From: JAUZPB01 sp037140715
Lineage (GTDB): Bacteria; Bacteroidota; Ignavibacteria; Ignavibacteriales; SURF-24
Assembly: GCA_037140715.1 (NCBI GenBank)
Contig: JBAXDX010000069.1
Coordinates: 1 to 15,616, forward strand
Reading direction: 5' to 3'
Length of the DNA: 15,616 nucleotides
Shown here: piece by piece, positions 6,421-14,951 of the stretch
Position numbering within the stretch: position 1 is the first letter of the stretch
Layout: each line of letters opens with the position of its first letter
Made by a program: the position numbers and the translations under genes
The notes under the pieces: model-generated
What the model saw: only the letters and a program-made list of their open reading frames with translations
The model's database searches: none
Told to the model about the DNA's origin: nothing

Positions 6421-7347
6421 TTATTTTTTTGCGGTTATTTCAAATAGTCCGAGATCATCGAAAATGAATCCTTCAGGATCCATTGCTACTCCGTTATGGT
6501 GGACTTCATAATGCAGGTGAGGACCGCTTGATAATCCTGAATTGCCTGATTTGGCTATCACCTCTCCCCTTTCAACCTGCTGTCCGACATTAACATTTAT
6601 CTGCGATAAATGACCTAATACTGTTCTATAACCAAAGCTATGATCAATTTCAATACACAAGCCATAACCGCCTTTGCTCCCTGTAAAGCTTATTACACCT
6701 TTACCCGGCGACATTACAGGCGTGCCAATGTCAGTAATAATATCAACTCCTTCATGCATCCGGTTTATTCCAAGTATAGGATGAACTCTCATTCCAAATC
6801 CATGATTAGCCAATGTGCCGTATGACGGTTTAATAGCCGGTATAGATGAATAAAGCTGTTGATTATTTTTTAGCTTTTGTGAAATTTCTGCAAAGTTATT
6901 CTTTTCAAAATTTATTTTATTTTTTACATTTTCAATATATTCCGAGAGAGCTTCAAGGTCAATTTTTGACTGATGAGATAAACTGACAATATTATCAAAC
7001 ATACCACCGCCTGTTCCAGGGTTCTTATCAATATCATTTACCGGTGGAAGGTCCGATGCCAGCCTTAATTCATTGTTGGTTCTATTAAGACTGTCCATAT
7101 CATTATTTAATTTCCGGTACAGCGATGCAAGTTCTTCAACCTTTTTCGATAATTCCCTGCTCTCCGAATTTAATGTACCGGCATGAGAATCAGGACCGAC
7201 CAGACTTCTAAGGAGGAAATATCCGCCCAAAAGTACTGAGGATACAACCATAACTAAACCTGTGAATAGAATTAAAAGTTTCTGTGTGAAATTCTTAATC
7301 TTTACGATTTTTAGTCTGGTTTTTGAGAAGTAATAAAAATTATTCAT
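6421..7347 (-). CDS. Membrane-anchored M23 (LytM) family metallopeptidase
   Basis: The product (308 residues from ATG at 7347; 312 from TTG at 7359) has a basic N-terminus, one membrane segment (about 29-53 in the longer form), a periplasmic coiled-coil-like region rich in Leu, Glu, Asn and Lys (about 64-170) and a C-terminal M23 domain. The zinc ligands are present: His202 and Asp206 in MHEGVDI and His283 in GPHLHYEV, with His250 in LGHL as the likely additional catalytic His. It should therefore be an active peptidoglycan endopeptidase anchored in the inner membrane, cutting peptide cross-links during growth or division. The layout resembles NlpD/MepM-like and Bacteroidota M23 proteins. It is the first gene of the unit leading to DUF2795, holB and ricT. 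Neither start has a clear Shine-Dalgarno. Confidence 0.92.
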   Translation of the reverse strand: MNNFYYFSKTRLKIVKIKNFTQKLLILFTGLVMVVSSVLLGGYFLLRSLVGPDSHAGTLNSESRELSKKVEELASLYRKLNNDMDSLNRTNNELRLASDLPPVNDIDKNPGTGGGMFDNIVSLSHQSKIDLEALSEYIENVKNKINFEKNNFAEISQKLKNNQQLYSSIPAIKPSYGTLANHGFGMRVHPILGINRMHEGVDIITDIGTPVMSPGKGVISFTGSKGGYGLCIEIDHSFGYRTVLGHLSQINVNVGQQVERGEVIAKSGNSGLSSGPHLHYEVHHNGVAMDPEGFIFDDLGLFEITAKK

Positions 7348-7489
7348 AGATAGTTGCAAAACTATTAAAATATGTGATACATGTCAATATAATTCTATTA
7401 TTTTTAGGTATTTTATTCTAAAGTTACATTCCATTATTGGGCAGTCCGGATTAAATCCTGACATACGTTTTGATTTTTTCTTTATTTTC

Positions 7490-7518
7490 CAATTATTGCG
7501 TAAAGCGGGGTTTGTCAA
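7490..7518 (-). promoter_or_regulatory. Candidate promoter for the M23-DUF2795-holB-ricT unit
   Basis: On the - strand, TTGACA (7513-7518) is followed after exactly 17 bases by TAATTG (7490-7495). Transcription would begin near 7483 and give a leader of roughly 135 bases before the M23 peptidase gene. The -35 match is perfect, the -10 match is moderate. Confidence 0.45.
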
Positions 7519-7643
7519 ACCAGCTGATTGTTTTGTCAGCCTGTCTGACCGGCACTTATCTGATTTGGAATATATCAGGGTCCAATTTTTGAATATAAAA
7601 CACACGGAGCCATGGAAACCAGGAGAGATTCGTTGAAACTCTC

Positions 7644-8810
7644 TTACAAAAACTCCCTGATTATCCTGTTCATCTGCTCAAATTCAATTAAAAAAGCATC
7701 ATGCCCGTAGGGGGAATCAATTTCAGCATATCTGCCTGCCGGTATTAGCGAGGCGATTTCTTTTTGCTCATGCGGATAATAAAGAATATCTGTCGAAATA
7801 CCTATGGTTAGTGTCTTTGCTTTTACTGCGCCGAGTACATCTTTCAAAGGAGCGCGTCCATACGTTATATCATGCAGATCCATTACATCCGATAATGTAA
7901 TGTATGCGTTGGCATCAAATCTTTTTACAAGTTTTTTACCCTGATAGTTCAGGTAATTCTGTACCTGAAACAGATTCGCTTTGTCATAATAACTACCCTT
8001 GTTGTTAATATGCTCGTGCCTGAATTTATCATTAAATGATACATCGCTCCGGTAGGTAATCATTGCTATCATCCTGGCAAGCTCAAATCCGTTTGAAGGC
8101 TGTTTAGAATAATATCCTCCGTTATATTCAGGGTCATTAATTATAGCACGTCTGCCCGTTTCATTAAAGCCGATAGCCCAGTCAGAATGCTTCGCAGGAC
8201 AGGCGATTGGAATGATAGATTCAACAATTTCAGGATACATTACTGCCCACTCAAGTGCCTGCATACCGCCAAGCGACCCGCCTGTAACAGTTTTAAGTCT
8301 GTTAACGCCGAGTTCCCTGATAAGTTTATACTGAACTTTCACAATATCGCGGACGGTAACAATGGGAAAATCTTTTTGGTAAGCTTTTGACGTGCCCGGA
8401 TTAAGCGAAACGGGACCTGTTGTTCCGTAGCAGCTTCCAAGTATATTTGAACAGATAACAAAGTATTTCCCGGTATCAAAGGTTTTACCTGGTCCTATCA
8501 TGTTATCCCACCAGCCAGGCTTGCCAATATTCATTTCACTATATTTTTTTAGGCAGTCATCGGCTGCATTTGCATCCGACTCTGCATTACTTAACTCCCC
8601 TGCGGCATGAGCGTTACCCGTAAGTGCATGGCAGATAAGTATAGCATTTGTCCCTTCGTTGTTAAGACTTCCATAGGTCTGGTAAGCAACATTAACAGGA
8701 AAGATTGTGCCGCCAGCCTCAAGATTCAGATGCTCACTATTATTAAAAAGAGTTTTGAACTCAGTTACAGCTTTAAGGATGTTTATTTTATCTGTTTGTT
8801 TTGTATTCAT
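7644..8810 (-). CDS. metX: Homoserine O-acetyltransferase
   Basis: MetX transfers an acetyl group (in some members a succinyl group) from acyl-CoA to homoserine, the entry to methionine synthesis. The 388-residue product has the alpha/beta-hydrolase fold of the family. The nucleophile is Ser179 in GGSLGGMQALEW, the catalytic acid is likely Asp341 in STDILYYP, and the His is His370 in YGHDAFLIE. The oxyanion-side motif ICHALTGNAHAAG (59-71) and GSCYGTTGP (125-133) are also typical. The acyl donor cannot be decided with certainty from this reading; acetyl-CoA is the usual case. It stands alone behind a SAM-I riboswitch with its own promoter, so it should be switched off when SAM is plentiful. 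The ATG at 8810 has no evident Shine-Dalgarno. Confidence 0.95.
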   Translation of the reverse strand: MNTKQTDKINILKAVTEFKTLFNNSEHLNLEAGGTIFPVNVAYQTYGSLNNEGTNAILICHALTGNAHAAGELSNAESDANAADDCLKKYSEMNIGKPGWWDNMIGPGKTFDTGKYFVICSNILGSCYGTTGPVSLNPGTSKAYQKDFPIVTVRDIVKVQYKLIRELGVNRLKTVTGGSLGGMQALEWAVMYPEIVESIIPIACPAKHSDWAIGFNETGRRAIINDPEYNGGYYSKQPSNGFELARMIAMITYRSDVSFNDKFRHEHINNKGSYYDKANLFQVQNYLNYQGKKLVKRFDANAYITLSDVMDLHDITYGRAPLKDVLGAVKAKTLTIGISTDILYYPHEQKEIASLIPAGRYAEIDSPYGHDAFLIEFEQMNRIIREFL

Positions 8811-8864
8811 TGGATTTTATAAGTTATTTTTCAGGCATGATGCCGGAAATATTTATTTAATAAT

Positions 8865-8902
8865 AAAAAAAAACCTCTTCAGGCAAGATTGCTGAAGAGG
8901 TT
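8865..8902 (-). terminator. Intrinsic terminator of the SAM riboswitch expression platform
   Basis: In the - strand transcript, AACCTCTTCAG pairs perfectly over 11 bases with CTGAAGAGGTT (genomic 8892-8902 with 8872-8882) around a nine-base loop, and a run of nine U follows (genomic A-run 8865-8873). It lies 18 bases after the aptamer and 55 bases before metX. The CUCUU of the 5' arm can alternatively pair with GAGAG of the aptamer's P1 3' strand, which fits an OFF switch in which SAM favours termination. Confidence 0.93.
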
Positions 8903-8920
8903 AAATAGTTTTTAATTCTT

Positions 8921-9039
8921 CTCTCATCTTCCCTGGCGCATAATATACGCAGGCAGGATTTAGCACCTCACTCCCGGTATTAACGGAACGGTTGCTAAGG
9001 TTTCACAGGGCCTGTACCCTCTACCTTTCTCTATAAGAG
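8921..9039 (-). ncRNA. SAM-I (S-box) riboswitch aptamer
   Basis: Read on the - strand, the region contains the S-box landmarks in order: CTCTTATAGAGAAAGGTAGA, then GGGTACAGGCCCTGTGAAACC, TTAGCAACCG, GGTGCTAAATCC with TGCC, and the closing GGGAAGATGAGAG. The P1 helix closes as CUCUUAU (genomic 9033-9039) with AUGAGAG (8921-8927), one G-U pair included. These match the SAM-binding core of the SAM-I family known from methionine genes of many bacteria. It is directly upstream of a U-run terminator and metX, and should bind SAM and stop transcription. Confidence 0.96.
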
Positions 9040-9101
9040 TTATTAAATAATTTTAAGAACAGAATATATCGTTACTTTGAATTTACTTTACCACAGGGTA
9101 C

Positions 9102-9130
9102 AAAATAAAAATTAAAATGTGTCTTGTCAA
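9102..9130 (-). promoter_or_regulatory. Promoter of the metX riboswitch transcript
   Basis: On the - strand TTGACA (9125-9130) is followed after 17 bases by TATTTT (9102-9107), continuing as TATTTTG, which also resembles the Bacteroidota TAnnTTTG element. The -35 box lies only 12 bases after the proC stop codon. Transcription would start near 9095, about 55 bases before the aptamer. Confidence 0.65.
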
Positions 9131-9142
9131 TAATGAATCAAT

Positions 9143-9973
9143 TTATTCTGAATTTTTTGGCGAATAAAGTTGCTCTGCTTTCTCGGCGGAAGTTACAATC
9201 CCTTTGATAAGCGCCGAACTGAATCCGTTGTGTTCCATCTGATTAAGTCCTGCGATTGTACAGCCCATCGGTGTGGTAACTTTATCGACTTCTCTTTCCG
9301 GATGATTTTCATTAATGATTAAAAGCGAAGCAGCACCTTTAGCCGTCTGAGCCGCCATTAAAAGAGCATCCTCTGCATGAAAACCGATTTCAATTCCGCC
9401 CTGCGAAGCAGCTCTTATAGCTCTCAGGAAGAATGCAATACCGCACGCGCAAAGAGCAGTCGCAGGCACCATTAGCGATTCATCGATAACAAGAGTTTTG
9501 CCAACCGAATCAAATATATTTTTTGAAAGTTCAAGTGCCTCGTCAGAAACATTATCTGCCGAAATGCACGTCATTGATTCCTGAATAGCGATTGCCGTAT
9601 TAGGCATAGCGCGCACGACTGCCGTATCAGGTTTAAGTTGTTTTCTGATTTCTTTTATTGTCGCACCGGATACAACTGAGATTACAAGGTGTCTTGCTTC
9701 GTCAATGTCCGGTTTTATTTCAGCGAGCAGCGGATTAAGCTGCCGCGGCGTAACCGCAATGATAATAATATCAGCGTTTCGAACAGCAGGAGAGTTTTCG
9801 CTGCTGATATTAAAGCCTTTCTTCATGTAAGGCGCAAGCAGTTCAGCTTTTCTCCGTGTGATTGTTACATTCTCCGGAGCAAACAACCTGGAATTAACTA
9901 ATCCGTTTGCAATTGATAGTCCGATATTGCCGCCGCCAAGTATTGCGACTTTTTTCTTCATTTCACTCATCAT
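9143..9973 (-). CDS. proC: Pyrroline-5-carboxylate reductase
   Basis: ProC reduces pyrroline-5-carboxylate to proline with NAD(P)H, the last step of proline synthesis. The 276-residue product opens with a Rossmann motif VAILGGGNIG (9-18), has the VVRAMPNTA stretch (about 119-127) that contacts the cofactor, and ends with the family signature VTTPMGCTIAGL in the helical dimer domain, where the usual TPGG is TPMG. ATG codons at 9973, 9970 and 9961 are all possible; the last gives MKKKVAILGG, the usual length. It follows thrC by 69 bases on the same strand with no terminator in between, so it may be the last gene of the thr operon although its pathway is different. No terminator separates it from the metX promoter. 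Confidence 0.95.
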   Translation of the reverse strand: MMSEMKKKVAILGGGNIGLSIANGLVNSRLFAPENVTITRRKAELLAPYMKKGFNISSENSPAVRNADIIIIAVTPRQLNPLLAEIKPDIDEARHLVISVVSGATIKEIRKQLKPDTAVVRAMPNTAIAIQESMTCISADNVSDEALELSKNIFDSVGKTLVIDESLMVPATALCACGIAFFLRAIRAASQGGIEIGFHAEDALLMAAQTAKGAASLLIINENHPEREVDKVTTPMGCTIAGLNQMEHNGFSSALIKGIVTSAEKAEQLYSPKNSE

Positions 9974-10042
9974 TATCTGCCGGTTATTTATAAAATAAGT
10001 ATTAAGAAATTTTCTGAAAATATACTGCCGTAAAGATACAAA

Positions 10043-11344
10043 TTACAAAGCATATAAGTAAGACCTGAACTCATCATATTTTGAAGAAAGCCTGACAGAG
10101 TGTTTTTCTTTATTAAGACATTCTGCCAGTCTTTCCGGTATAATAAGCTTTTCATTTAGAACATCTTCCATTACATCAATAAACTTTGCCGGATGGGCTG
10201 TCTCTAAAACGGCTGTGTTGAATTTCTCAAAATTGCCATCGGTAAACTTCTTTATCGCCAGATACCCTACCGCGCCATGCGGATCAATAATATAATTATA
10301 CTTTTCCCTGACTTCTTTAATTGCTTCTCTTGTAAGTTCATCGCTAAATGATGCTCCGTAAATATTCTCCCTGACAATATCATGCCGGTTGCTGAAGAGA
10401 GCCATAATGCGCGCGAAATTACTCGGGTTGCCTACGTCCATTGCATTTGATATTGTCTGAACTGATGTTCTGGGATTGTATGAGCCGGTTTCAAGATATT
10501 CAGGCACAATATCATTTACATTTGTTGCAGCGATAAACATATCAACCGGCAGTCCCGTCTTCTTAGCGATTAGTCCGGCGGTCAGGTTGCCAAAATTACC
10601 GCTCGGTACTGAAACAATAAATGGTTTTGTCTTATCTTCAAGCCGGGCATAAGCACTATAATAATAAAACGACTGTGGCAGAAGCCGCGCGAAGTTAATT
10701 GAGTTTGCCGAGGATAATCTAAGTTTCTCTTTCAGACTGCTGTCAGTAAACGCCTGCCTGACCAATCTTTGGCAGTCATCAAAAGTCCCTTCAATTTCTA
10801 AAGCTGAAATATTATTGCCTAAAGTCGTAAGCTGTTTTTCCTGAATATTGCTGACTTTCTTTGACGGATAAAGAATAATTACTTTAATACCATCCACATT
10901 ATAAAAGCCATTGGCAACGGCGCTACCTGTATCGCCTGAGGTTGCCACAAGTATGGTTAATTCTTTATTTTCATTCTTTATAAAATAAGAAAGAGTATTA
11001 GCCATAAAGCGGGCGCCAAAATCCTTAAAAGCAAGCGTAGGACCGTGGAATAATTCAAGTATATTGGGACCGCCGGCAAGTTTTACCAACGGAGCATTAA
11101 ATGTAAATGTTTTGCTTACCAGATTTTCTAAATCGTTGTCGGGAATTTCATCGTTAAGAAATGCTCTAAGAATATAAAAAGCGATTTCGTTAAAAGAATA
11201 ATGGCTTATTTCCTGAAAGAAAGTGCTTTCAGGTTTTGGAATTTCAACGGGCATAAACAGTCCGCCGTCTTCAGCGATACCTTGTTCTATGGCGTGTCTG
11301 AAACTGACAATATTTTGATTGTTGTTTGTGCTGTAAAGTTTCAT
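10043..11344 (-). CDS. thrC: Threonine synthase
   Basis: ThrC converts O-phosphohomoserine to threonine using pyridoxal phosphate. The 433-residue product has the family N-terminus (MKLYSTNN, then AEDGGLFMP), the PLP lysine Lys107 in HGPTLAFKDFGARFM, the phosphate-binding ATSGDTGSA (134-142) and VPSGNFGNL further on. Length and motifs fit the longer, enteric/Bacteroidota-type threonine synthase. The gene begins ten bases after the thrB stop, and the three thr genes run thrA-thrB-thrC in pathway order. The start ATG (11344) has an A-rich rather than Shine-Dalgarno context. Control is expected from the attenuator upstream of thrA. Confidence 0.97.
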   Translation of the reverse strand: MKLYSTNNNQNIVSFRHAIEQGIAEDGGLFMPVEIPKPESTFFQEISHYSFNEIAFYILRAFLNDEIPDNDLENLVSKTFTFNAPLVKLAGGPNILELFHGPTLAFKDFGARFMANTLSYFIKNENKELTILVATSGDTGSAVANGFYNVDGIKVIILYPSKKVSNIQEKQLTTLGNNISALEIEGTFDDCQRLVRQAFTDSSLKEKLRLSSANSINFARLLPQSFYYYSAYARLEDKTKPFIVSVPSGNFGNLTAGLIAKKTGLPVDMFIAATNVNDIVPEYLETGSYNPRTSVQTISNAMDVGNPSNFARIMALFSNRHDIVRENIYGASFSDELTREAIKEVREKYNYIIDPHGAVGYLAIKKFTDGNFEKFNTAVLETAHPAKFIDVMEDVLNEKLIIPERLAECLNKEKHSVRLSSKYDEFRSYLYAL

Positions 11345-11354
11345 AATAATAATT

Positions 11355-12284
11355 TTATAAGATTCTTGGTCCTTGTTGATTTATTTCCGAAACGTATATT
11401 TCGCTATGCAGTCCCGATGAATCCAGGATTGCCTGCATATCGCGTCCGGCTTTTTCAGCGTTGTCAATTGAGCCGGATAATGCAAAAACAGACGGTCCGG
11501 AACCTGAGATATTACAGCCGAGAGCGCCGGCTGAAAGCGCTGCCTGTTTTAATTCGTAATAATGAGGGATTGTAACCGCACGTACCGGTTCAATAATCAC
11601 GTCTTCAAGCGAACGGCTGATTAAAGCATAATCTGATTTCATAAGTCCGGCAATAAGTCCCGCGGTGTTGCCCCACTGCGTAATCGCGCTTTTAAGCGGA
11701 ACTTCTTTCGGCAAAAGCATCCTTGATTCTTTAGTGTTAATCTCAATATGCGGATGAATAACCGTGCAATATAAATCCTTTGGAGTTTCGATTTCAATTA
11801 CATCTATCGGGTTATATCCGCGGATAAGAACAAAACCGCCCCACAGGCAGGGAGCAACATTATCTGCATGAATAGCACCGCTTGCTATTTTCTCGCCTTC
11901 AAGAGCGAAATAAAGCAGTTCATTTTTCGAAAGTCCGGCATCAAGAAGTTCATTCATGGCAAAAGCAGCGGCTACTGCGCTTGCAGCGCTTGACCCGAGT
12001 CCGCTTCCCAGCGGCATTTTCTTGTGAATTTCTATTTCAATCCCGCAATCTGTCTCTAAATGATTAAGCATTGCGATGACCGGCGCTCCTGCCGTATTCT
12101 TCTCGGCATCCAACGGAAGCTTGCCACCATCACCTGTAATTAAAGTTATTACAACACCGGGAGTAGATTTTATTCTAAGCACAACCTCATCGCCGGGTTC
12201 ATTTATAGCAAAGCCCATTATATCAAAACCGCACGCGATATTTGAAACTGAAGCCGGAGCGAATACTCTTATTTCTTTACTCAT
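11355..12284 (-). CDS. thrB: Homoserine kinase
   Basis: ThrB phosphorylates homoserine with ATP, committing it to threonine. The product is a GHMP kinase: FAPASVSNIACGFDIMG near the N-terminus, the ATP-binding PLGSGLGSSAAS (95-106 in the longer form) and the C-terminal GCNISGSGPSVFAL. Length of about 309-313 residues is normal. Two ATG codons are possible: 12296, six bases after the thrA stop, and 12284, which gives MSKEIRVFAPAS and has the purine-rich GGTGGA at a fitting distance. I prefer 12284. It sits between thrA and thrC with gaps of fewer than 20 bases, so the three genes form one operon. Confidence 0.95.
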   Translation of the reverse strand: MSKEIRVFAPASVSNIACGFDIMGFAINEPGDEVVLRIKSTPGVVITLITGDGGKLPLDAEKNTAGAPVIAMLNHLETDCGIEIEIHKKMPLGSGLGSSAASAVAAAFAMNELLDAGLSKNELLYFALEGEKIASGAIHADNVAPCLWGGFVLIRGYNPIDVIEIETPKDLYCTVIHPHIEINTKESRMLLPKEVPLKSAITQWGNTAGLIAGLMKSDYALISRSLEDVIIEPVRAVTIPHYYELKQAALSAGALGCNISGSGPSVFALSGSIDNAEKAGRDMQAILDSSGLHSEIYVSEINQQGPRIL

Positions 12285-12302
12285 TATTTCCACCATGTTT
12301 TA

Positions 12303-14765
12303 TTAGCTTAAGTAATATGCAATTCTTATTATGTCGGAGAAAACTCCGGCCGCTGTTACTGCGGCACCTGCGCCAGGACCTTTAACTACCATCGGATGAT
12401 TCTGATATCTCATCGACTTGAAGGAGATAATATTATCGCTACCGGACAAATTATAAAACGGATGAGTACTGTCAACTTCCTGAAGCGATATTTCAGCTTT
12501 GCCGTTTTCATACTTTGCGATATATCTGAGGACACAGCCTTTTTCTGTTGCTTTCTTCCTGCGCTCTTCATAATATTTATCATATTCCTTATAACGGGCA
12601 AAGAATTCATCAACCGATGAAATGCTACGTAGTTCTTCGGGCACGAGGTTTTCAACATTAATATCGCTTAGTTCAAGTCTGGAACCGGCTACTCTGGATA
12701 ATATTAAAAGTTTGCGTGCTACATCTAAGCCGTTTAAGTCTTCTCTTGGGTCTGGTTCGGTAAATCCTTTAAGCTTAGCTTCATTAACTACTTCGCTAAA
12801 TGGTTTCAGCCCATCAAAAGAATTGAAAATATAACTTAGAGTGCCGGACAGAACACCTTCAATTTTAAGTATCTTGTCGCCGGAAGCTATCATATCATAT
12901 AATGTTCCGATTATAGGAAGTCCGGCACCTACATTGGTTTCATACAGGAACTTAACATTATTGTTCAAAGCTGCCAGTTTCAGGTCATTGAAATATTCAT
13001 AATTGCTTGAATTAGCTTTCTTATTAGGAGTAACAATAGAAACCGATGATTTCAAAATATCGAGATACCTTTTAACGATGTCTTCGCTTGAAGTGCAGTC
13101 AACAAATACAGTATTTGGAAGATTAAGACTTTTCATCTTTGTGATAAATGCATCAATATCCATTATATCTTCCGAAGCAAGGAGCTGTCCTTTCCAGTTA
13201 TTAAAACTTATGCCATCAGTTTTAAAGTACATTTTCTTTGAGTTTGCCATAGCGACAATATTAACGTCAAAGTAATGTTTCTTTTCAAGGTATTGTCTTT
13301 GAGATTCAATCTGTTCCATAAGCTCTCCGCCAATAAGTCCGGCTCCGATAATAAATAAATTTAATGTCGTAAGATCTGACAGAAAGAAAATATCATGCAA
13401 TGCATTGAGTGCCTTGGCTTCATCTTCTCTTGGAATTACTGTTGAAATATTTAACTCCGATGAACCCTGGGCGATAGCGACAACGTTAATGCCGTTTTTG
13501 CCAAGTGCCTGAAATATTTTTCCGGATACACCTATTGTCTTGCGCATATTCTCGCCGACAACAGCTACGATAGAAAGATTGGTTTCAACTATAATTTCAC
13601 TTATGAATTTCTCACGGATTTCAAACTTCAGTTCTTCCTCAAGCAGTTCCTTTGCTGCTATCGCGTGCTTGGGAGCCAAAGCAATGCAAAGCGAATGCTC
13701 GCTTGAAGCCTGAGTAATTAAAATAATGCTGATATTGTGTCTGGCAAGCGCTCCAAAGATTCTTTTGGCGGTACCTGCCACACCCAGAGTTCCGCCACCC
13801 TGCACGCGGATTATAGAAATGTTATCTATTGATGAAATACCTTTAATTGGAAAATTGCTTTCACCATTTTTTCTTCCAATAATAGTTCCTGAGAAAGCTG
13901 TATTAAAAGTATTTTTAATTCTTATCGGAATATCCTTATTTAATGCCGGTTGCATTGTTGGAGGATGAATAACCTTGGCTCCGAAATGTGACATTTCCAT
14001 TGCTTCTTCATAGGTCATCGTCTTAAGAGCGAATGCCCTTTTTACTTTCCTTGGGTCTGCCGTCATCACACCATCGACATCGGTCCAAATCTCAATTTCA
14101 TCAACGTTCAAAGCCGCACCGAATATTGCAGCAGTAAAATCAGAGCCGCCTCTGCCGATAGTAATAGTATCTCCGTTCATTGTCGATGCAATAAAGCCTG
14201 TAATAATCTGCGGATTTTTATGCTCTTTGAAGTATTCTTTAATATTGTTGTTTGTAATTTCAAACCTGACGTGGCCATATCCAAAGCTTTCATCTGTTTT
14301 GACAAGGGTACGGCTGTCAAGAAATTCTGCTTCAATACCTTTATCCCTGATCGCTTTGCTGATAATATATGCCGACAGCCTTTCTCCGAAGCTCATAATG
14401 AAATCTAACGTCCTTAATGATAATTCTTTAATCAGGAATATCCCGTAAAGAACATCGGAAAGTTCCTTCAACAAGGATATGACATATTCAGAAGTGCGTC
14501 TGAGATTGTCTTTATCGTGGATTAATTCTTTTATCGCGTCATGATGCTTGGCTTCAAGCCTTCTAAAAGTCGTTGAATATAATGGATCCCCTTTTGAAGC
14601 TATACTACTAACTTCGATTAAACTGTCCGTTACAGTTTGAAAGGCTGAAAAGACAACAGCTATATTACCATTATTTTCTTTTAATGAATTTGTAATAATA
14701 TTAATTACATTTTCAATCCTTTCAGGGTTGCCGACAGATGAACCGCCAAATTTTAATATTTTCAT
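12303..14765 (-). CDS. thrA: Bifunctional aspartate kinase / homoserine dehydrogenase I
   Basis: The 820-residue fusion carries the first and third steps from aspartate to homoserine. The aspartate kinase domain (about 1-295) shows KFGGSSV (5-11), SFGERLSA (125-132) and TIGRGGSDF (202-210). Two ACT regulatory domains follow (about 316-460; the repeats GVAGTAKRIFGALARHNISI and GVSGKIFQALGKNGINVV are visible). The homoserine dehydrogenase domain (about 465-820) has the nucleotide motif FIIGAGLIGG (471-480), GVLSGTLSYIFN (637-648), EPDPREDLNGLDVARK with catalytic Lys685, and PGAGA (797-801). ThrA fusions of this kind are usually feedback-inhibited by threonine through the ACT domains. It is first in the thr operon; the ATG at 14765 follows a leader peptide and terminator, so it is probably controlled by attenuation. 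Confidence 0.97.
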   Translation of the reverse strand: MKILKFGGSSVGNPERIENVINIITNSLKENNGNIAVVFSAFQTVTDSLIEVSSIASKGDPLYSTTFRRLEAKHHDAIKELIHDKDNLRRTSEYVISLLKELSDVLYGIFLIKELSLRTLDFIMSFGERLSAYIISKAIRDKGIEAEFLDSRTLVKTDESFGYGHVRFEITNNNIKEYFKEHKNPQIITGFIASTMNGDTITIGRGGSDFTAAIFGAALNVDEIEIWTDVDGVMTADPRKVKRAFALKTMTYEEAMEMSHFGAKVIHPPTMQPALNKDIPIRIKNTFNTAFSGTIIGRKNGESNFPIKGISSIDNISIIRVQGGGTLGVAGTAKRIFGALARHNISIILITQASSEHSLCIALAPKHAIAAKELLEEELKFEIREKFISEIIVETNLSIVAVVGENMRKTIGVSGKIFQALGKNGINVVAIAQGSSELNISTVIPREDEAKALNALHDIFFLSDLTTLNLFIIGAGLIGGELMEQIESQRQYLEKKHYFDVNIVAMANSKKMYFKTDGISFNNWKGQLLASEDIMDIDAFITKMKSLNLPNTVFVDCTSSEDIVKRYLDILKSSVSIVTPNKKANSSNYEYFNDLKLAALNNNVKFLYETNVGAGLPIIGTLYDMIASGDKILKIEGVLSGTLSYIFNSFDGLKPFSEVVNEAKLKGFTEPDPREDLNGLDVARKLLILSRVAGSRLELSDINVENLVPEELRSISSVDEFFARYKEYDKYYEERRKKATEKGCVLRYIAKYENGKAEISLQEVDSTHPFYNLSGSDNIISFKSMRYQNHPMVVKGPGAGAAVTAAGVFSDIIRIAYYLS

Positions 14766-14797
14766 ATTTTTACCATAGTTAAGGTTGAATTGGAAAC

Positions 14798-14832
14798 AAA
14801 AAAAACCGACTAAGTGTGTTCAGCCGGTTTTT
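14798..14832 (-). terminator. Attenuator terminator before thrA
   Basis: In the - strand transcript AAAAACCGGCU (genomic 14822-14832) pairs with AGUCGGUUUUU (14801-14811) around a ten-base loop, with one G-U pair that forms only in this orientation, and the U-run of eight (14798-14805) begins inside the stem. It lies 28 bases after the leader peptide stop and 32 bases before the thrA ATG. A second AAAACCGG (14855-14862), overlapping the leader stop codon, can pair with the same 3' arm and could compete with the terminator. Confidence 0.88.
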
Positions 14833-14860
14833 ACAAAAGTCAGATAATGCTTACCCGGTT

Positions 14861-14941
14861 TTAACCTGCGGATAGAATCGCAATGGCGGGTGGCATTAAT
14901 ATATTAATATTTATAATTGCTGTTTTAATGATCGTATTCAT
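14861..14941 (-). CDS. thr operon leader peptide, rich in Ile and Thr codons
   Basis: ATG at 14941 opens a 26-codon frame closed by TAA at 14861-14863. It encodes MNTIIKTAIININILMPP followed by AIAILSAG: eight Ile (positions 4, 5, 9, 10, 12, 14, 20, 22) and two Thr (3, 7), with the first fourteen residues holding six Ile. The frame lies between a promoter and an intrinsic terminator directly before thrA. This is the organisation of a translation-coupled attenuator such as enterobacterial thrL, where shortage of charged tRNA-Thr or tRNA-Ile stalls the ribosome and prevents termination. The start has no Shine-Dalgarno but sits behind a run of A. The peptide need not have any function of its own. 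An antiterminator helix is not obvious by eye, so the switching mechanism is inferred. Confidence 0.75.
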   Translation of the reverse strand: MNTIIKTAIININILMPPAIAILSAG

Positions 14942-14951
14942 TTTTTTTCGC

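Noticed and set aside
7384..7605. A 73-codon - strand frame in the gap between metX and the M23 gene
   Set aside because: Composition is Lys/Ser/Asn-rich without domain resemblance, and it overlaps the best candidate promoter of the M23 operon.
8834..8844. Palindrome GGCATGATGCC between the SAM terminator and metX
   Set aside because: Five bases per arm with no repeat elsewhere in the window; not enough to call an operator.
11201..11575. A 124-codon + strand frame
   Set aside because: It is antisense to thrC and thrB, both of which have full family motifs; a shadow frame.
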